64,000 bases of DNA from contig NC_085137.1 in assembly GCF_035046485.1 (NCBI RefSeq), positions 313,359,164-313,423,163 of the forward strand, read 5' to 3'. Source of the DNA: Aedes albopictus (Eukaryota; Arthropoda; Insecta; Diptera; Culicidae). The notes under the pieces are model-generated. The model was not told the origin of the DNA. It did no database searches and saw only the letters and a program-made list of their open reading frames with translations. The translations under genes and the position numbers were made by a program. This document shows positions 22,912-32,765 of this stretch, in pieces (the first letter of the stretch is position 1; every line of letters starts with the position of its first letter).

Positions 22912-23904
22912 CTTAAAGCAACGATGGACGGTGTGTAAAACTGCGTAAGGGTTTCGGGTGAACTATCCAGTTCATTCGAATCTCGCCGGGGACTGTGACA
23001 AGGTGATGGGCTATCATGCCTACTCTTCAACATCTCTCTGGAAGGTGTGATGCGACGAGCCGGGCTCAACAGCCGAGGAACGATTTTCACAAGATCCGGT
23101 CAATTTGTGTGCTTTGCGGACGACATGGACATTATCGCTAGAACATTTGGAACGGTGGCAGAGCTGTACATCCGCCTGAAACGCGAAGCAGCAAAGGTCG
23201 GACTGGTGGTGAATGCCTCAAAAACAAAGTACATGCTGGTAGGCGGAACCGAACACGATCGGATCCGTCTGGGTAGTAATGTTACGATAGACGGGGATAC
23301 TTTCGAGGTGGTGGAGGAATTCGTCTACCTCGGATCCTTACTGACGGCTGACAACAACGTGAGCCGTGAAATTCGGAGGCGCATCATCAGCGGAAGTCGG
23401 GCCTACTACGGGCTCCAGAAGAAACTGCGGTCGAAAAAGATTCACCCACGCACCGAATGCACCATGTACAAAACGCTAATAAGACCGGTGATCCTCTACA
23501 GGCACGAGACATGGACCATGCTCGAGGAGGACCTACAAGCACTCGGAGTTTTCGAGCGACGCGTGCTAAGAACGATCTTCGGCGGTGTGCAGGAGAACGG
23601 TGTGTGGCGGAGAAGGATGAACCACGAGCTCGCTGCACGTTACGGCGAACCCATCATCCAGAAGGTGGCCAAAGCCGGAAGGATAGGGTGGGCAGGGCAT
23701 GTTGCAAGAATGCCGGACAACAACCCTACAAAGCTGGTGTTTGCAACTGATCCGGTTAGCACAAGAAAGCGTGGAGCGCAGAGAGCACGATGGGCGGACC
23801 AGGTGGAGCGTGACTTGGCGAGCATTGGGCGCGACCGAGGATGGAGAGCGGCAGCCACAAACCGAGTATTGTGGCGTACTATTGTTGATTATGTCTTGTC
23901 TTAA
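22912..23904 (+). pseudogene. RTE RT C-terminus with FADD active site
   Basis: After a degraded start with stops (LSCLLFNISLEG block in another frame near 23000), the frame 23047-23904 is open for 285 residues. Landmarks are FVCFADDMDII (second and third catalytic Asp), VVNASKTKYML, FVYLGSLLTADNN, the long C-terminal region RPVILYRHETWTM, FERRVLRTIFGG, GRIGWAGHVARMP and RARWADQVERDL. It ends at a TAA 31 bases before the end of the (ATGT)n tail. This is the best preserved part of the element. Confidence 0.92.
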
Positions 23905-24057
23905 TGATGTTGAACAAATAAATGTATGTATGTAGTAGGTAACTTTGTTGTAAATGGAGTCAAAAACTAGATAGTTTGCAAGAGCCTCTCTGCAAGAGGA
24001 AGAATAAGCAGGCTGACCAAAATCTAAGGTTTATTCAACTCTCATAACTGTGCATGG

Positions 24058-24343
24058 CTATACGGGCCCATATAGCCGAGGCGGTAAACGCACGGGTATT
24101 CAGCATGACCATGCTGAGGGTGACGGGTTCGATTCCCGGTCGGTCCAGGATCTTTTCGTAAAGGAAATTTCCTTGACTTCCTTGGGCATAGAGTATCTTC
24201 GTGCCTGCCACACGATATACGCATGGAAAATGGTCATTGGCAGAGGAAGCTGTCAGTTAACAACTGTGGAAGTGCTCATAGAACACTAAGCTGAGAAGCA
24301 GGCTTTGTCCCAATGAGGACGTTACGCCAAGAAGAAGAAGAAG
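24058..24343 (+). mobile_element. tRNA-derived SINE, second family, plus strand
   Basis: The head has a tRNA-like box A (ATAGCCGAGGCGGTAAACGC) and box B (GGGTTCGATTCCCGGTC). The body contains GGAAATTTCCTTGACTTCC and CACAACTGTTAATAACTG-type blocks. The tail is (GAA)n. A perfect 12-bp TSD AACTGTGCATGG lies at 24046-24057 and 24344-24355. Another copy sits at 52167-52449 (minus) and an interrupted one near 62708-63282. Confidence 0.9.
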
Positions 24344-24406
24344 AACTGTGCATGGACAAAAGTCTATGAGAGTTTGAGATACTTAGTTAAAACATGAATC
24401 TATGTA

Positions 24407-24802
24407 TGGTGCGGGACCTTTTGGGTAGGGGTCCTATTTAAGATACTTTCAGCTTATAACTCAGTCAATTTCATATCAATTGTAATTTGTTGTATACGGC
24501 GAGATACATAGGGTATCGCGCCACTTGGGCGGTGGCTTCTATATTCGTCTATTTACCACTATAACTCAGTCAATTTTGAACCAATTGACTTGAAATGTTG
24601 TACACGGATAGATACTATACCTATCACACCACATTCCAACAGTTGTGTCAATTGGTTCAAATTTGACTGAGTTATAGTGGAAAACAGACGAATATAGAAG
24701 CCACCGCCCAAGTGGCGCGATTCCCTATCAACAAAAGTTCAAATCAATAGATATTGAATTAGCTGAGTTATAACGGAAATTTTCCAAAATAGTACCGCAC
24801 CC
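24407..24802. mobile_element. Palindromic (foldback) MITE, 396 bp
   Basis: The whole element is an inverted repeat. Outer ends TGGTGCGGGACC and CCGCACCC are flanked by TA (24405-24406 and 24803-24804). Inner arms CGCGCCACTTGGGCGGTGGC and its complement near 24700-24722 are nearly perfect. Coding capacity is nil. The transcript would fold into a long hairpin, a possible small-RNA source. Confidence 0.9.
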
Positions 24803-25910
24803 TAGATCATCAGAATTTCGATGTATTCTTGAGGCTTTTACCTTACTTTCTACTAGTCCATACTAATAACGGACAGGGTGTATCAATACTGTCAGAAATC
24901 TCAATATCGCCAAAAAGCAGCAAACACAAAAGTGCAAGTGATCTTGTCTTTTCACCTCAAGAACGAACAAAAAAAAACGGTCGATCGGCGTGCTTTTGGT
25001 CAGCACATTTGGTACCCGCCGAGATAAGATTTGATGTTTGCAGCCTCCCGAAAATTGCTACCCCGCGGTTATTTATCGAAGAGTTATCATTAAAATGTGC
25101 TGCCGTTGTTGCAGTGCGCTGCCTGCTCCTGCAACGCGCCGGATGGTGCTGATGATTGGTCGTGTGGTGCGCGTCGTCGTCGGCACAAAAGGCGCAAAGT
25201 CTTATTTCGCGCACATTTTGATAGTGCGCCCCGTGAAGATGCAAACGACATTCCATGCGGACGACGCTGATATGGGCGTTTTGGGTGCAAAGATGCAGCT
25301 TTTAGCTGTGGTCACTCCGTGCCGTGCCGCCGTCGCCGTTCGGCGTTGGTGATGATGATGATGATGACAACGCAGATGATGATGGACGTCATGCTGGGAG
25401 ACAGTTTTTATGCGAGATATTTCGCGGGGTATCGCGATTTGATAGCGGTGTTGGCAACTTTGCACTCAAACGTGGGATTCAGAGCTTCGGGCAATTGCAC
25501 AGTGTGGTAGCACTCTTGATGAAAGGGTCAAAATGGCCTTTAATTTGTTTAAAGCATGTCCGCGTCTCTTTTGTTCCCATGACATATTTCAACACAAGAT
25601 AAAATATTAGATTAAATCCTGTATCCGCAATAATCGGGGCAAAGAAATACAGATGTAGATCTGCAATAGATTGTAAAAATTGGCTTAAAAATTGATTAAA
25701 AGCTCTCTGGAGTGAGTTCATTATTTGTGCCAAATTTCATAAAGATCGGTGCAATACTTTAACTGCAGCTCAAATACAAAACGAGGTACATTCAGGCGTT
25801 TTTAACAATCATGGCCAGCATGACAGATGCTTTTTTTTCGCTACTGTCCATTTCAGTACAGTATGATGAAATTTTGTAAGCATTTTAACATCTAACAGAT
25901 CATGACTATG
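24803..25910. other. Unassigned DNA with a GAT microsatellite
   Basis: A GC-richer island at about 24960-25350 looks like unique host DNA. Opposite-strand open frames there (plus 25038-25352, minus 25202-25465) overlap and reflect low-complexity (GAT)n at 25349-25385. I see no splice-consistent gene. Confidence 0.4.
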
Positions 25911-26156
25911 CTGCCGTAATTCTGCAAAGTGACGTAAGCGCCATTCAAAATTTCGATATTTTCGGGTATATTATATATAATATCTGGGGAAAGAATAACT
26001 CTATGGTATTCCTGCTGTATTATAATGCAAGATCTAGTCGTAATCTATCATCTATGGAGAGACACTTAGAGGATAAGTAAGAGTTTTATGCATCATAACT
26101 AAAAAATGGACCAAAACTATCAATGTCGCTTACGTCACTTTGCAGAATTGCGGCAG
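25911..26156. mobile_element. MITE with ~33-bp TIRs, 246 bp
   Basis: The left end CTGCCGTAATTCTGCAAAGT continues into GACGTAAGCGCCATT. The right end is the inverted copy with two mismatches. Direct TATG copies flank it (25907-25910 and 26157-26160). There is no coding sequence. Superfamily is not assigned. Confidence 0.85.
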
Positions 26157-26534
26157 TATGATCTTTTTGCCTGTCTAGGGATAGTAGTATTCATCTAAGT
26201 ACTATTTCTGTTCAAGACCAAGACGTCAAGCAAGAAGAACGTCGTTGTGATTGTGTTGTTCAACAATGGCCCTCTGTTAACATGTAAAGCAATAACATCA
26301 AAAATAAAGTCTTAATTTTTGACTGAAATTGCCATGGGTATAACTTTCTCCACAGACATCGGATCGCCCTGCAGTCTTCGAAGAAGTTCTTCGACACATC
26401 CTGGGCTAAACTTTCCCACCATCGGTTACATGGTACAGGATAAATTTGAGCAACTTTCAAGAAAAATACGAGAAAATATGTTTGCTCATGTAAAATCCAT
26501 TGGCGTATCTAGAGAGCGGCCTGGGCGGCCATCA
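26157..26534. other. Unassigned sequence
   Basis: Nothing is recognised between the MITE and the start of the 12-bp repeat region. Confidence 0.4.
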
Positions 26535-26740
26535 TAGATGGACTCTTTAGGAAATTATGAACTCTTGGAAGTATTTCCGGAGAACTCTCAAATAATGGAA
26601 CAATCCTGGAATTCACCTGAAACGAATAGCTGCAATGTATTCAAAAAAAAATGTCTAGAGGAATTTAAGAAGGAAGTCCTAGAGGAATCCGTGGTGCAAT
26701 TTCTTGAAAAATTCCGGGAGGAAACCCTGGGAAAACTCCG
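26535..26740. repeat. Degenerate 12-bp minisatellite, left end
   Basis: Words of the GAGGAATTCCTG type (TCTAGAGGAATTTAAG, CTAGAGGAATCCGTG, AAAAATTCCGGGAGG) are spaced at multiples of 12. This is the left end of the large array that continues after the BEL/Pao insertion at 32766. Confidence 0.7.
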
Positions 26741-27038
26741 TGTTTACGGTGTAATGGAAACCGAGTTCAACCCTGGCAGCGAGGGTTGCGGCAAGAGAGG
26801 GATTCTCATGAACAGGAATTTAACCTATCATTCATACACCATGTCATTGATCCATTGTCATTAGTATTCTTTCATTCGCAATAAAAGTTAGTTTAGAGCA
26901 GACATCTTGGTTTGCGAGAGTTTTTATTTGATTTCGGTCGCGAATATTCGGAAAACTCCGGTTTCGCGGTACAAAACTTCGCGTTAGTTCTCGTTCGTCG
27001 TGCTTTGTCCACTTCCGCATCAATTCCGGTCGAAAACA
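26741..27038 (+). repeat. BEL/Pao 5' LTR, 298 bp
   Basis: The segment runs TGTTTACGG...TCGAAAACA. It is identical to 32468-32765 except for one base (G at 26940, A at 32667). The 5-bp duplication CTCCG precedes it (26736-26740) and follows the 3' LTR (32766-32770). An AATAAA lies inside (ATTCGCAATAAAAG near 26880). A primer-binding site probably starts just after the LTR (TTGGTCCTTCGTTACCGG); I do not assign the tRNA. Confidence 0.97.
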
Positions 27039-27077
27039 TATTGGTCCTTCGTTACCGGATCGCGCGAATCGGCGACA

Positions 27078-29963
27078 ATGGACGAACTCGTCAGAAAAAG
27101 GAACGTGGCCTTCGAGAGGCTGAAGAGAGTTCATGCAAGTGTGAAGCACCTAGCGGAGCGAGAAACACAGGCGTTCGAAGTTCACGATCGGCTCCGGAAA
27201 TTAGCCGATATGGAGGAAAATTTCGACAGGATTCAGGCTGAAATCGAGGAAGCGGTCCCGCCGGAGGAGCTTTCGTCGGTGCTCAGCGTTCGTTCGGACT
27301 ACGAACAACTCTTCTACATAACGAAGGGGATGGTCACGAAGTGCCTGCAAGTGCCGGACGAATCCGTCGGTGCCAACAGCGAGAGAACAGTTGTGGAGTC
27401 CAAGAGCGAGCTGAAGGAGGCGGTTCGTGTACTGCTCGAAACGCAACGAACCCTCCTTTCCAGCCAGGCTGTTGCTTCAACCAACATGGAAGAGTTGACC
27501 GAGCAGATTCGTCTCCAGAAAATAGAGCCCATGGATACGCAGGTGCCGTCGTACAGTTTGCCCGTGTTCAGAGGTGACAGGAAGCAGTGGGCTTCTTTCA
27601 AAGACCTCTTCCTCAGCGGCGTCAACAGTAAGAACCTGACCAGCGCATTGAAGTTGCAAATACTGATGTCCCACCTGGAAGGCGACGCTAAAAGCCTGGT
27701 CAGCAGTTACTCGATCACGGACGCAAACTATACACAGGTATGGGATACACTCGTCGAACACTTCGACAAGCCGAAGTTCACGGTTGCCGCCTTGGTTCAG
27801 GAGTTCTGCGAACAGCCAGCGATAAAGGGTTCGAATCTCGCCAGCCTGCGTAAGCTGGTGACTACATCGGATGAGGTGATTCGTCAACTCAGCGCTTTGG
27901 GGCCGGAATTCGAAACTAGAGATCCTTGGTTGAACTACATCGTTCTGAAGAAGCTGGACGATGGCCTCCGGTCTCAGTGGTCGCAGCACATCGTGGACAA
28001 CGACGACCCGACGTTCGACGACCTGCTCAAGTTTTTGAAACGGAAGTGTGAAGCATTGGAGACCTGCGCAGCGTTCGGTGGAAAACCCCTGGATTATGTC
28101 GTCAAGAAGGAGTTCAGTCGCGATGAACGGAAGCAGAACACAGTGAAGAAGGAAATCAAATCTTTCAACGCAGTGCAGCATCAATCGTGTCCAGTTTGTG
28201 CTGCTAGCCACAGGATTTATGATTGCACCGTCTTCAAGGAGTCTTCGGTAAGTGAACGGCGAGAGCGAGTGCAGCAAGCAAGACTTTGTTTTAACTGCTT
28301 GAGGCCAAACCATTGCGCAAAATCCTGCCCATCGAAGTCGGTATGCCGCACGCCAAACTGTCAGCAACGTCACCACACGATGCTGTGCAAAGCAAGCTGC
28401 GAGACGCCGACAATGACAGCACCGACACCACCGGAGAAAGCGTCGCCGTCGTCGTCGCCATCGCCGTTGCCAACACAGAAATCGGATTCTGTAGCAGCCG
28501 ACGCCAAACCAGCAGCGTCCTGCACAACGAATGTAAACAACAGCTCTTCGGTTGTCATCGGATTACTACCGACGGCTTTGGTAAGAGTAAAGCGAGCTGA
28601 CGGTCAGTGGAAGGAAGTGAGAGTGATGATCGATAGCGGTTCCCAAGCCTCCCTCATCACGGAGAATTGCGTGACCAGCATCGGACTGCAACGAAGCAAC
28701 GCTAATTTGGTCGTCACCGGAATCGCAAGCTGCTCGTCGGAAACCACCAGAGGAGCCGTACAATTGGAAATTTCGTCTCGATTCTGCTACAGCCCTGTAG
28801 TGAAGGTGAATGCGTATGTGCTCTCCAAGTTTCCACAAATCGTACCAAACCAACGACTGGATCGTGAACGTCTGAAATGTTTGGAGCCGTTGCAGCTAGC
28901 GGATCCAGATTTTGACAAGCCCGGAAAGATCGATGTTATCCTTGGAGCTGATGTTTTCTTGGCAATTTTGGAGGACGGCAAGGTGAAAGACGACGCGGGA
29001 CTTCCTGTAGCGATCAACTCTACGTTCGGATGGATCGTCGCCGGTCAAGTTTTCGATGCCAGCGAAGTCAACTGCAACACGGCCATTGTCAGTCTCAGCA
29101 TGGACATGGACATCGACAAGTCCCTCCGGAAGTTTTGGGAAGTGGAGGAGGTCAACCAACCGAAGCCGTTGACACAAGAGGAGCAGCAAGCAGTGAATAT
29201 CTTCAACACCACACACCAACGAGATGAATCCGGCAGATTCACAGTACGCCTACCGTTCGATGCAGACAAGCCGGCGTTGGGTGAATCTCTGCCAGCGGCA
29301 GTTCAGCGATTGAAGGCTATGGAAAGAAGATTTGCAAGAGATCCTGAATTCAAGCGAATGTATGGCGATTTCATGGCCGAGTACTTGAACCTTGGCCACA
29401 TGGAGCGTATTCCAGACGACGAGGTGAACGTTGCACCCGAGAAATGCTTCTACCTCCCACATCACGGTGTCATGCGGCAGGAAAGCGTCACCACCAAGTT
29501 GCGAGTCGTTTTCGACGGCTCTTGTCGATCGTCGACTGGAATATCGTTGAATGAGAAGCTGCTGATCGGACCCAACGTCACTGAGGACCTGCCTGTCGTG
29601 CCGACCCGTTTTCGAAGTTACGCTTTCGCCTTCATGGCGGACGCGGAAAAAATGTACAGGCAGGTAAGGATACATCGAGACGACGTCGACTACCAGCGTA
29701 TCGTATGGAGAGCGGACCCCGATAAGCCCATCGAATACTACCGATTGCTGACAGTAACATACGGGACTTCTTGTGCGCCGTTTCTAGCCATCGAGTCGTT
29801 GCGACAAGCGGCCCGTGATTCTCGTACGCAGTATCCAAATGCAGCAAATCGTGTGCTGAAAAACTTTTATGTAGACGATTTTCTCTCTGGCGCTGCCACA
29901 TTGGAGGACGCACTCGAATTGAAGGAGGACATCGATCAGGTTACATCGGGTGCAGGTTTTTAA
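27078..29963 (+). pseudogene. BEL/Pao gag, protease and RT
   Basis: I start at the ATG of MDELVRKRNVAFE (27078), 40 bases after the LTR; the open frame extends upstream but only into the LTR. A coiled-coil-rich gag leads to FRGDRKQWASFKDLF, typical of Pao gag. Cysteine motifs follow: CPVCAASHRIYDC (about residue 371) and CFNCLRPNHCAKSC (about 404), then CRTPNCQQRHHTMLC. The protease motif is VMIDSGSQASLI (about 517). The RT has LRVVFDGSCRS, FMADAEKMYRQV (first Asp) and NFYVDDFLSG (about 930). The frame ends in a stop created by one extra T in the GGTTTTT run at 29957-29961; pol continues in the next frame. Confidence 0.95.
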
Positions 29964-30735
29964 TCTCCGAAAATGGTCGGCAAACGATCCACGGCTGTTG
30001 GAGGAGAATGCAAGCGATGCCGAAGCGTCAGTTCCTGTGCATCTTCATCCAGAAGCGGATTCCGTGAAAGCACTGGGCATACACTGGTACCCAGTCACCG
30101 ACTCGTTTGGGTACCGGGTGAATTTTGACATCGACAAGCCAAACACGAAGCGCCAACTCCTATCGGATTCAGCCCGACTTTTCGATCCTTTGGGTTGGAT
30201 CTCGCCGATAATTGTTCGCATCAAGATCCTGTACCAAACACTGTGGCTGCAGGACTTGCAATGGGATGATCCGTTGCCGGCTGCGATCAATCAGGAATGG
30301 AACAAAATCAAGACAAGCTTGGCATCAATCGAGGATATCCGGATTCCAAGATGGATCGTGAATCATCTGGGAGCAGTGCAGCTGCACGGCTTCGCCGACG
30401 CGTCAGAGTCGGCCTATGCAGCAGTCGTCTACGCTAGATCCAAGGACAGGGACAATGTATGCATTTCGCTGGTCGCAAGCAAAACCAAGGTGGCTCCAAT
30501 CCAGCAAGTGTCACTTCCCCGGCTCGAGTTGAATGCAGCCGCCCTTCTTGTGGAGCTTATGAAACAGATTCTCGAATCGTTGGACCACTTGGATGTGACA
30601 TGCTACGCGTGGACGGATTCTACTGTTGTGCTTGGGTGGCTGGCATCCCATCCGAAGAAATGGAAGACTTTCGTGGCAAATCGGACCTCAGCGATTTTGG
30701 ATTTCTTGCCACGAAGTTCCTGGCACCACATTTAA
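29950..30735 (+). pseudogene. BEL/Pao RT end and RNase H
   Basis: The frame continues FNLRKWSAND and contains ALGIHWYPVTDSF, FDPLGWISPIIVR, then the RNase H-like part: LHGFADASESAYAAVVY, RLELNAAALLVEL and CYAWTDSTVVLGWL (acidic catalytic residues). It is ended by TAA at 30733-30735 in the block SSWHH. The next piece is in the same frame, so a point mutation or small local change made the stop. Confidence 0.94.
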
Positions 30736-32442
30736 TCAAGCGAAAATCCGGCGGATTGTGCATCTCGAGGTGTGCTGCCAACGGAGCTGGTTGACCACAA
30801 GCTGTGGTGGACCGGCCCATCTCTCCTGTACAGCACAGAGGACACCTGGAAAGAAAGCGCTGAATCGATCCCATTTGAAGAAGACGTGACGGAGCAACGG
30901 AAGGTGGTCGCTGCAGCTACGGTTGCGACGAAACCTGAATCGAACTACGAAGTTGAAGAGTATCTCCTGAAACGAAACGGGTTACTGAAGGTTTCTCAAC
31001 GAGTGTTGGCGTGGGTCACCAGATTCAAGGCCAACTTACTATCGAAGCTGCGTGGCACCGAAAAGACTTCTGGACAACTGAAGGCAGTGGAAGTGTATGA
31101 AGCCAATCTACAATTGGCTCGATTCGCTCAGCGTGAGGTGTTTGGCGAGGACATGAAGCATCTTCGAAAGGGTCTACCACTTTCAGCAAAGAGCCAAATC
31201 AAGTCGCTTTTCCCGTTCATCGATGGGGATGGAACATTGCGTGTCGGGGGAAGGCTGCAAAACTCGGAGCTAGCATTCAACTTGAAGCATCCAGTTATTC
31301 TTCCCAAGTCGCATCGCTACACACACCTGTTGATATCGTTGTTGCACCAACAAAATCTGCACGCTGGTCCTACTTTGCTCATCGCGACGCTGAACCAATT
31401 CTACTGGGTGATCGGCTGCCAATCAGTGGTGCGGTCGGTGGTAAACAGCTGCGTACGCTGTGCACGCTGGAAGGCCAAAACAGCAAGTCAACTGATGGGG
31501 AGTTTGCCTGCGGTGCGAACTACTAGTGGCCGAGCTTTCGAAAACGTCGGCGTTGATTATGCTGGACCTGTCATAATAAAAGCCAGCCTACTGCGATCCG
31601 TTAAAACCGTGAAGAGCTACATAGCAGTTTTTGTATGCCTCGCAACAAAAGCTGTTCATCTGGAGGCTGCCACAGATTTATCAGCAAACACGTTCATCGC
31701 AGCTTTGAAACGTTTCTGTGCCCGACGTGGTTTGCCCAATCAACTGTGGTCAGATAATGGCACAAATTTTGTTGGCGCCGATCGCCAACTCAAGGAACTT
31801 CTGGCTTCAGCAACGTTTAACTCCGAAGTGAATCAGCACCTGAACAATTTGGGAATACAGTGGAACTTTATTACGCCGTCCGCCCCCCACATGGGCGGCA
31901 TTTGGGAAGGAGCAGTAAAAAGCATGAAGAAACACCTGCGCGTCGTGCTGGGAACCGCCGTGTTGAACTTCGAGGAACTGTCAACTCTATTGACGCAGAT
32001 TGAAGCATGCTTGAATTCACGGCCGCTGTGCGCCCTTTCCAGCTCCGTGGATTCGTGTGAAGCCTTAACACCAGGACACTTTATCATCGGACAGCCACTG
32101 AAGCTGGTGCCAGAACCAGGTGTATCCGATGTACCAACGAATCGCCTCGACAGATATCGTCAGCTACGGAAGTTGACCGAAGACTTTTGGGAACGCTTCA
32201 GGACGGAGTATATTGCAACGCTTCAACCCAGGACAAAATGGCAGAAGATCGGAGATAACCTGAGGATTGGAGATCTTGTTCTGGTTAAGAATGATAATAC
32301 GCCACCGGCCCATTGGGAACTTGCTCGGGTGGTAGCTACTCATCCGGATCGGAGCGGTATCGTTCGGAACGTGAGCCTGCAGCGAGGCGAAACCATCTAT
32401 CAAAGACCCATCCATAAGCTGGTAGTTCTTCCTACTGATTGA
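30736..32442 (+). pseudogene. BEL/Pao integrase
   Basis: Same frame as the preceding piece, beginning just after the stop. It carries the zinc-binding region (HQQNLHAGPTLLIA...CVRCARWKA). The DDE core follows: VGVDYAGP (first Asp, near 31554), LWSDNGTNF (second Asp, near 31753) and GGIWEGAVKSMKKH (Glu, near 31895). A C-terminal DUF5641-like stretch comes last (WQKIGDNLRIGDLVLVKND). It ends at TGA 26 bases before the 3' LTR. Apart from the stop upstream it is intact. Confidence 0.95.
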
Positions 32443-32467
32443 GGCATACGCCTCAAGGCCGGGAGGA

Positions 32468-32765
32468 TGTTTACGGTGTAATGGAAACCGAGTTCAACCC
32501 TGGCAGCGAGGGTTGCGGCAAGAGAGGGATTCTCATGAACAGGAATTTAACCTATCATTCATACACCATGTCATTGATCCATTGTCATTAGTATTCTTTC
32601 ATTCGCAATAAAAGTTAGTTTAGAGCAGACATCTTGGTTTGCGAGAGTTTTTATTTGATTTCGGTCACGAATATTCGGAAAACTCCGGTTTCGCGGTACA
32701 AAACTTCGCGTTAGTTCTCGTTCGTCGTGCTTTGTCCACTTCCGCATCAATTCCGGTCGAAAACA
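32468..32765 (+). repeat. BEL/Pao 3' LTR
   Basis: The 3' partner of 26741-27038, with 297 of 298 bases identical. It is followed by the TSD CTCCG and the resumed 12-bp repeat. Confidence 0.97.

Larger units (their letters stand above)
16849..23935 (+). mobile_element. RTE-clade non-LTR retrotransposon (copy 2), four insertions
   Basis: A single RTE-type ORF can be followed across the span: AP-like endonuclease, then RT with the CFADDMDII active site, then a C-terminal region with RRVLRTIFGG and RIGWAGHVARM. The 3' end carries a short tandem (ATGT)n tail instead of poly(A), as in RTE elements. The coding sequence is broken by insertions at 17020-19018, 19220-20156, 21661-22573 and about 22650-22911. 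The first three have clean target-site duplications. Clade assignment rests on motif layout and tail type; JAM1-like identity is a guess. Confidence 0.85.
26741..32765 (+). mobile_element. Full-length BEL/Pao LTR retrotransposon
   Basis: This is a 6025-bp element with two LTRs, a perfect 5-bp TSD, a polypurine tract GGCCGGGAGGA ending at 32467, and gag-protease-RT-RNase H-integrase in one polyprotein order. The coding sequence is broken only twice (an extra T in a T-run near 29960 and a TAA codon at 30733-30735). LTR divergence of 1 in 298 indicates a recent insertion. It sits inside the 12-bp minisatellite. Confidence 0.96.

Noticed and set aside
24058..24140. True tRNA gene
   Set aside because: Only boxes A and B of a SINE head are present. 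The sequence does not fold into a full cloverleaf and continues into a SINE body with a TSD.
29957..29961. Programmed frameshift in BEL/Pao RT
   Set aside because: BEL/Pao elements normally encode one polyprotein. The shift lies in the middle of RT in a simple T-run with no stimulatory structure that I can see, so indel or sequencing error is more likely.
30733..30735. Stop codon readthrough in BEL/Pao
   Set aside because: TAA inside the RNase H-integrase linker with locally altered codons looks like mutation. There is no reason to propose readthrough.
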